From: Chitinophaga rupis
GTDB lineage: Bacteria; Bacteroidota; Bacteroidia; Chitinophagales; Chitinophagaceae
DNA: 64,000 nt
Direction: 5' to 3'
Assembly (NCBI RefSeq): GCF_900109685.1
Contig: NZ_FOBB01000004.1
Span: 158,117 to 222,116, forward strand
Under the pieces are notes generated by a model, which saw only the letters and a list, made by a program, of their open reading frames with translations, ran no database searches and had not been told where the DNA came from. Of the stretch, positions 59,215 to 64,000 are shown one piece after another (position 1 is the first letter of the stretch; every line of letters begins with the position of its first letter). Position numbers and translations under genes: made by a program.

Positions 59215-61329
59215 TTACCACCAGCCTAACTTATGATACTTGAAGTTGTGAATGTAATTGGGACTAATGTACACCTGCGATAAGCTGGTGGTATTGGAGC
59301 GCAGCATCCCAAACCAGTCGGTATTGTAAATAAACAGATCGTCCCAACCGGAGCCACCATTGAAGTTGGTAACAGCCAGCTTATCTACGCTGCCCAGGTT
59401 CCAGCTGCCTATCCAGTCCTTTTGCCAGGTGCCGCTCAAAGTGGTACCGTTAGAGGTGAGGATGCCCAGGTACTCTTTATCCCAGTTGCTGGTATTAAAA
59501 ATGTACAGGTCCTTTTTACCATCACCGTTGGCATCGGCAACGTATAAACGATCATTGGGGGCCATTTCCCAGCCGGGTATTACGCCATCAAAACGTTTTA
59601 CGTAAGAAAGGTTGCTGCCGGTAGATTTCAGCATCAGCAGGTATTCCGGGTTCCAGTTGGTACCATTAAATATATACATATCTGCTTTCCCATCTCCATC
59701 AAAATCACCCACCAGGTGCTGATCGTTATCGGCCATGGTCCAGCCGGGCAGGGTGTTATTAAACACGCGGATGCAGTTCAGCGTGGCGCCGGTGGATTTC
59801 AGCATGCCTACATAATTGGTGGTCCAGTCTTTCAGGTTGGCCATGTACAGGTCGGCTTTTTTATCACCGTCAAAGTCGCCTACGTAGAACTTATCGTTCT
59901 TAGCCATGATCCAGTAGCCGGGTGCCCCCAGGTTGTTATCATACCTTTTTATGAAGCTCATTTTGTTGGAGGCGGCTTTCATCATGCCTACATACCTGGT
60001 ACTCCAGGTGGTGGTGTTCACAATGTAGAAATCTTCTTTGCCGTCGCCATCAAAATCGCCTACATAAAAATCATCGCCTGCTGACATTTGCCAGCCTTCC
60101 AGGGTTTTATCGTAGCGTTTTACGCAGTCGAAACCGGTGCCGGTAGAGCGTAACAGGCCAAAGTAAGGGCCGTAGCTGCCCCAGTCGCCGCTGTTGAATA
60201 CATACAGGTCCTTTTTACCGTCGCCATCAAAATCGGCCACATAAAATTTATCGCCGGGTTTAAACTGCCAGCTGGACCCGCCGGTGTTCACCCTTTCGGT
60301 GCCGGTGAATACGTGGTTCATTTTAGTACCATCAGAACTGTACATGGAGATGCTGTTGCCATAATGTACTACCAGGTCGCCCTTACCATCGCCGGTAAAA
60401 TCACCTGCGTAAGAGTTGTTGAAATTATAGCTGCGGTAAGGTTTTACCCTTGTCTGCATCTGGTTATAACATACGGGGCAAAACAGGGGCGAGTTACCTT
60501 TCATACGGCAGTTATAGGCAGGGCGGAACTTGCCAAGGCCGGTGTACTGGGCGCCTTCAAACAGGCCGGCATCTTCATCCGTATCATTACCGGAGGGGTT
60601 AGCAGCGCTGCAACCGGAAATGGTGGGTACGGGGCGGGAAGCGGGTACAAAATTCTTCCACTCCCCTTTTAAAGTAGCGCGGTTGGTGTTCTTGGTTACA
60701 TTTACCTGGGCAGGTTCTTCGCTGGTGTAGTTATCGCAGTTCACGGTATACTCATCTGCCAGCAGGCCTACCATGTGGCCCATTTCATGCGCTGCGGTAG
60801 ACCATCCCGGATCATTATCATCCGAACCACGGGTAATGGCCAGCTTGCCGCCGCCGGCGCAGCCGCCAAAACCGGTTTCATTCAGAATAATGAATACATA
60901 ATTGTATTGCGGCACCAGGGTGGTGAGCAGATCATTGAGGCGGGTGGCGGTGTTAGGACCGGGCTCCATCCAGCAGCGGTCCCAGATACCGCTGTAACGG
61001 TAATCCAGGGCGGTGTTGCGTGCGGTGGTTACGGTACCGCTGGCATTCACCTTGGTTACGCCGGACTGTGTGGAGTTTACGTTGATGCGGTAAATGTTAT
61101 ACGCATCCATCGTTTCATCGTACAGATCTTTACTAAAAAGGTTCTTTACCAGGTTTGTTACGTGGGTGTTATATGCGGCCTGGTCGGCGGCGGTAAACCC
61201 ATCGCCTATGATCACCAGGTTTAGCTTGGCGCCATTGGAGCCGTTGCGCAACACTTCTGTTACGGTTTGCGCTTTTAGGGCTGCGCTTATAGTGCAGCAT
61301 ATAAATATGCTGAAAAGGATCTTTTTCAT
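59215..61329 (-). CDS. Secreted M64-family metallopeptidase with FG-GAP/VCBS repeats
   Basis: A 704-residue protein. Signal peptide (ending LKAQT about residue 21). M64 (IgA peptidase-type) domain (about 22-300) with the zinc site HEMGH (181-185), continuing HMVGLLADEY. The C-terminal part (about 308-690) has about seven calcium-binding FG-GAP-like repeats, each with DxDGDGxxD (VADFDGDGKKD, VGDFDGDGKED) and a WxxxPGDKFYV-type spacer, likely a seven-blade propeller. It could degrade extracellular proteins. It is 37 bases after the STN-domain gene, on one transcript. Confidence 0.9.
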   Translation of the reverse strand: MKKILFSIFICCTISAALKAQTVTEVLRNGSNGAKLNLVIIGDGFTAADQAAYNTHVTNLVKNLFSKDLYDETMDAYNIYRINVNSTQSGVTKVNASGTVTTARNTALDYRYSGIWDRCWMEPGPNTATRLNDLLTTLVPQYNYVFIILNETGFGGCAGGGKLAITRGSDDNDPGWSTAAHEMGHMVGLLADEYTVNCDNYTSEEPAQVNVTKNTNRATLKGEWKNFVPASRPVPTISGCSAANPSGNDTDEDAGLFEGAQYTGLGKFRPAYNCRMKGNSPLFCPVCYNQMQTRVKPYRSYNFNNSYAGDFTGDGKGDLVVHYGNSISMYSSDGTKMNHVFTGTERVNTGGSSWQFKPGDKFYVADFDGDGKKDLYVFNSGDWGSYGPYFGLLRSTGTGFDCVKRYDKTLEGWQMSAGDDFYVGDFDGDGKEDFYIVNTTTWSTRYVGMMKAASNKMSFIKRYDNNLGAPGYWIMAKNDKFYVGDFDGDKKADLYMANLKDWTTNYVGMLKSTGATLNCIRVFNNTLPGWTMADNDQHLVGDFDGDGKADMYIFNGTNWNPEYLLMLKSTGSNLSYVKRFDGVIPGWEMAPNDRLYVADANGDGKKDLYIFNTSNWDKEYLGILTSNGTTLSGTWQKDWIGSWNLGSVDKLAVTNFNGGSGWDDLFIYNTDWFGMLRSNTTSLSQVYISPNYIHNFKYHKLGWW

Positions 61330-61366
61330 GACTTGTTTTCTTTGGGGTATGTGTGGTGGTTACAGG

Positions 61367-62491
61367 TTATTTTCTTTGTATCACTTTTTGCAGCGCTTCG
61401 GTGCTGATGAGGCCTTTGCGTTGCAGCGTGGTGGCCTGCAGCATTTTTATGTTACGGTTCTCCGGCACTACGTCACCGCGGATGCGGGAAAATTCCAGGG
61501 TAGGCGCTGCTACTGCATTCTTGTCCAATACCTGTTTGGGAAGGGTGATGTTAATGTAGGTTTCTTTGGCCTGCAATATTTTGTGGCTGCCATCGGGTGA
61601 ATAGCTGTGCAGCTCCAGCGGATCATCAATAGCAGCGGTGTATACGTCCCTGCCATTATCCTTTAGCTGGTACACAAAATCGCCGGAGGCGGTGCTATCA
61701 TTCACCAGGTTGCCCCGCACCTTGGTGTAGCTTACCGGCTCATAGCCATTGGGGGTTACTTTCACGGTTACTTTTACATAATAGTCATCTGTTTGCTGGG
61801 GTAAGGCTACCAGCTGTTGTGCGCGTATGCTGGTGGCAGCTACCTGTGTGGGCATATTACCGGCCCGGCTGGCTATGACGGTGGTGCGAGCGGTTCTTTT
61901 TTCTGTTACAACCGCTTCGGCCGGTCTAATGCCCATGGCCACGGGTTGTGCTTTCAGCTGCGTTTTAATGGCGGTGGCGCTGGTAATACGTGAACGTACC
62001 TGCCGGGCCTCCGGTTTGCGGTCTTCCACTTCCGTGCTCCCGTTCATAAAACGGTAAAAGAAACGGGCGGATGGCGGCAGTGCTTCGCGCAGGGCATCGT
62101 CAATGAACTTGTCCTGCACATCACAGGTAACTTTAGTATCCATAGATACTTCCATTACAAACAAGCGGATGTTGTAGGCGGCTTCCAGCTTGCTTACCAG
62201 ATCTGACAAAGGTGCGTCAGTGGCTTTGATAGACATTTTGCCGCTTTTGCTGTCGTACCGGATGTTCACCTCTGCCCGCAGGTGGTAAGCGGCAGCCGGT
62301 GTGGCGTTGTGGTGCGCTGCCGTGGCCGGATAAACCAGGGCGCTGCATAATACGGCCATTAATAATTGTTTGATCCGGTTAGGGGTGGTGTTCGGTGTAC
62401 GGTTGGTACCGTAGCGCTGACCGATGCTGTTGAAAGGTAGCACAGGGCTACATTTGCCATCAGCAATGGGGCTGTAGAATAGCTGTTTCAT
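61367..62491 (-). CDS. Exported STN-domain protein
   Basis: A 374-residue protein. A hydrophobic export segment lies at about 40-57, preceded by an unusually long, basic N-terminus. The STN domain (secretin/TonB short N-terminal, about 85-147, APLSDLVSKLEAAYNIRLFV) is followed by an Ala/Thr/Arg-rich linker (about 160-235) and a beta-rich region (about 240-340). STN domains normally sit ahead of TonB receptors or secretins and bind anti-sigma or signal proteins; here it is separate. ATG 62491 is favoured. Shares a transcript with the M64 peptidase. Confidence 0.75.
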   Translation of the reverse strand: MKQLFYSPIADGKCSPVLPFNSIGQRYGTNRTPNTTPNRIKQLLMAVLCSALVYPATAAHHNATPAAAYHLRAEVNIRYDSKSGKMSIKATDAPLSDLVSKLEAAYNIRLFVMEVSMDTKVTCDVQDKFIDDALREALPPSARFFYRFMNGSTEVEDRKPEARQVRSRITSATAIKTQLKAQPVAMGIRPAEAVVTEKRTARTTVIASRAGNMPTQVAATSIRAQQLVALPQQTDDYYVKVTVKVTPNGYEPVSYTKVRGNLVNDSTASGDFVYQLKDNGRDVYTAAIDDPLELHSYSPDGSHKILQAKETYINITLPKQVLDKNAVAAPTLEFSRIRGDVVPENRNIKMLQATTLQRKGLISTEALQKVIQRK

Positions 62492-62783
62492 GCTTTTTGT
62501 TTGGGGTAAATGAAAAAAAATTGAAAAACAGTACATTATCCAGTTTGCAATATGCTTTCTCTTAACAAACCAGGGGTTATTAAACTTGTAAATATATATG
62601 CAATATTAGTATGCCTAAGGATATTGAGAAAAGGAAAGTACGCATTTGGCTAGAAAACTTTAATAAGTGGTGGATTTATAATGATAATTGCTAAAAAAGC
62701 ATTTTTTTAGCTGACGGGGAAGGCGGGGTGATTTCCATCTATGCCTAATCTCCTTTATTTTTGCAGACTTATATTTGAATTGC
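62492..62783. other. Divergent spacer, STN gene and valS
   Basis: AT-rich. The -7 element TATTTTTG (62756-62763) lies 20 bases before the valS ATG. No element was found for the STN gene. Confidence 0.5.
62756..62763 (+). promoter_or_regulatory. -7 element (TATTTTTG) of valS
   Basis: Exact TAnnTTTG match, 20 bases before the valS ATG. No T-box fold was recognised. Confidence 0.55.
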
Positions 62784-64000
62784 ATGGAAGAATTATCAAA
62801 GAATTACCTGCCGGCAGCTACGGAAGAGAAATGGTATCAGCACTGGATGGACAAAGGATATTTCAGGAGCCAGCCGGATGGCCGACCTGCTTTTACCGTG
62901 GTAATACCGCCGCCTAACGTAACCGGGGTATTACACATGGGGCATACCCTGAATGAGACTGTACAGGATATACTGGTACGGCGCGCCCGCATGAGCGGGT
63001 TTAATGCCTGCTGGGTGCCGGGTTCTGACCATGCCTCTATTGCTACGGAAGCCAAGGTGGTGGATATGCTGAAACGGGAAAAGGGCATCGAGAAATCGCA
63101 GCTTACCCGGGAAACATTCCTGCAACATGCTTTTGAGTGGAAGGAAAAATACGGGGGCATCATTTACCAGCAGATCAAAAAGCTGGGCTGCTCCTGTGAC
63201 TGGGACCGGGTAACCTTTACCATGGACGACCATTATTACCAGGCTGTTATAAAAGTATTTATAGACCTGTACCGGAAAGGACTGATATACCGGGGCGCCC
63301 GCATGATCAACTGGGATCCCAAGGCTAAAACGGCCCTGAGCGATGAGGAGGTGGATTATAAGGACCTGCAGGGTAAGCTGTATTATGTGAACTATGCTAT
63401 TGTAGATAGTGAGAACAACCCTACCGGCGACTATATTACCATTGCCACCCAGCGCCCGGAAACCATTATGGGCGATACTGCTATTTGCGTAAACCCCAAT
63501 GATGAACGTTATGCGCACCTGAAAGGCCGCTATGCCGTAGTGCCGCTGGTGAACCGTAAAGTGCCGGTAATATTTGATGAATATGTAGACCCGGCTTTTG
63601 GTACCGGTGCGCTGAAGGTAACCCCTGCGCATGATATCAATGACTATAACCTGGGCCTGAAACATAACTTAGAGATCGTAGATACGCTGAATGAAGACGG
63701 CACACTGAGCGCTGCTGCCGGCGTATTTATTGGTGAAGACCGCTTTGTGGCCCGTAAGAAAACCGTGGCTGCTTTGCAGGAACAGGGCCTGCTGGTAAAA
63801 GAGCAGGAATACACAACCCGCCTGGGTTACAGCCAGCGTAACCCTGATACGGTGGTAGAGCCGCGCATTAGCACCCAATGGTTTGTGAAGATGGCTGAAA
63901 TGGCCAAACCCGCCCTGGATGCAGTGGTGAACGGGGATGTGCGTATACACCCCGGCGACCGTTTCCTGGCTACCTACAAATACTGGATGGAGAATGTGAA
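62784..64000 (+). CDS. valS: Valyl-tRNA synthetase (5' part, cut by window end)
   Basis: Charges tRNA-Val; class I synthetase. The first 405 codons are visible. The start MEELSKNYLPAATEEKWYQHW is typical. The HIGH motif reads HMGH (51-54) within PPPNVTGVLHMGH. Further motifs are GSDHASIAT, GRPETIMGDT-like QRPETIMGDT (about 225-235, editing-domain entry) and NWDPKAKTALSDEEV. The KMSKS motif and the C-terminal tRNA-binding coiled coil lie beyond the window. Confidence 0.97.
   Translation, partial: MEELSKNYLPAATEEKWYQHWMDKGYFRSQPDGRPAFTVVIPPPNVTGVLHMGHTLNETVQDILVRRARMSGFNACWVPGSDHASIATEAKVVDMLKREKGIEKSQLTRETFLQHAFEWKEKYGGIIYQQIKKLGCSCDWDRVTFTMDDHYYQAVIKVFIDLYRKGLIYRGARMINWDPKAKTALSDEEVDYKDLQGKLYYVNYAIVDSENNPTGDYITIATQRPETIMGDTAICVNPNDERYAHLKGRYAVVPLVNRKVPVIFDEYVDPAFGTGALKVTPAHDINDYNLGLKHNLEIVDTLNEDGTLSAAAGVFIGEDRFVARKKTVAALQEQGLLVKEQEYTTRLGYSQRNPDTVVEPRISTQWFVKMAEMAKPALDAVVNGDVRIHPGDRFLATYKYWMENV

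Overview
The window reads as chromosomal backbone of a member of the Bacteroidota, most likely the Chitinophagaceae (Chitinophaga or a close relative). The basis is protein family content: a short primary sigma factor (285 residues), two SusD-less DUF4249 lipoproteins, GIN-domain and DUF4097-like surface proteins, the alternate GlmU family, OstA_2 and LptD-like proteins, DUF3822 next to rsmD and coaD, and many TonB-type beta-barrels with carboxypeptidase-regulatory N-termini. Several genes carry the Bacteroidota -7 promoter element TAnnTTTG. I see no prophage, insertion sequence, CRISPR array or rRNA. One tRNA gene (Arg, anticodon TCT) lies at the left edge, and valS is cut by the right edge.

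Layout. 1-9.3 kb: tRNA-Arg, ung, plsC, then an envelope-lipid block (LptD-like barrel, N-acetylmuramoyl-alanine amidase, MlaD-like MCE protein, OstA-like protein). 9.3-16.2 kb: nhaA, two tandem small barrel proteins, the NAD(P)H-hydrate repair enzyme, a membrane pyrophosphatase and an Rrf2 regulator. 16.3-22.2 kb: an AraC regulator divergent from a 69-residue protein, a TonB receptor/DUF4249 pair and a His-rich barrel. 22.2-27.8 kb: a fatty-acid hydroxylase gene between two different tandem arrays of about 80 bp, a BlaI/M56 regulatory pair with a readable promoter-operator, and a secreted C1B peptidase. 27.9-32.6 kb: acylphosphatase, 2'-5' RNA ligase-like protein, tpiA, alternate glmU, rpmE2 and yajQ. 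32.7-38.5 kb: an ECF sigma/anti-sigma/surface-protein operon and a large outer-membrane barrel. 38.9-41.7 kb: hemerythrin, lgt, bacilliredoxin and Hsp20. 41.9-49.4 kb: a kinase-like membrane stub, an NTF2-like protein, arginine decarboxylase, a WbqC protein, an LEA-14-like lipoprotein, an unknown, an HMA protein and pyrE. 49.7-57.4 kb: Nudix, thioesterase, coaD, rsmD, DUF3822, TPR, folB, trxB, an orphan DUF4249 and the primary sigma factor. 57.7-64 kb: threonine aldolase, an M64 peptidase with FG-GAP repeats next to an STN-domain protein, and valS.

The most informative non-genic features are: (1) the blaI promoter, TTTG-N18-TAnnTTTG, with one dyad between its two elements and a second just downstream; (2) intergenic inverted repeats built from a different short word at each locus, including a perfect 21-bp arm pair; (3) the two 80-bp tandem arrays bracketing the hydroxylase gene; (4) at least three genes whose -7 element ends only 4-5 bases before the ATG, suggesting leaderless mRNAs; and (5) an 8-bp dyad ending one base before the Rrf2 start codon. 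No clearly new defence or biosynthetic system is visible. The best candidates for undescribed biology are the BlaI/M56 pair, whose M56 protein has a 16-residue repeat and a long charged helical tail instead of a beta-lactam sensor domain, and the locus-specific palindromic spacers. All functional calls are by recognition of family motifs, with no database search.
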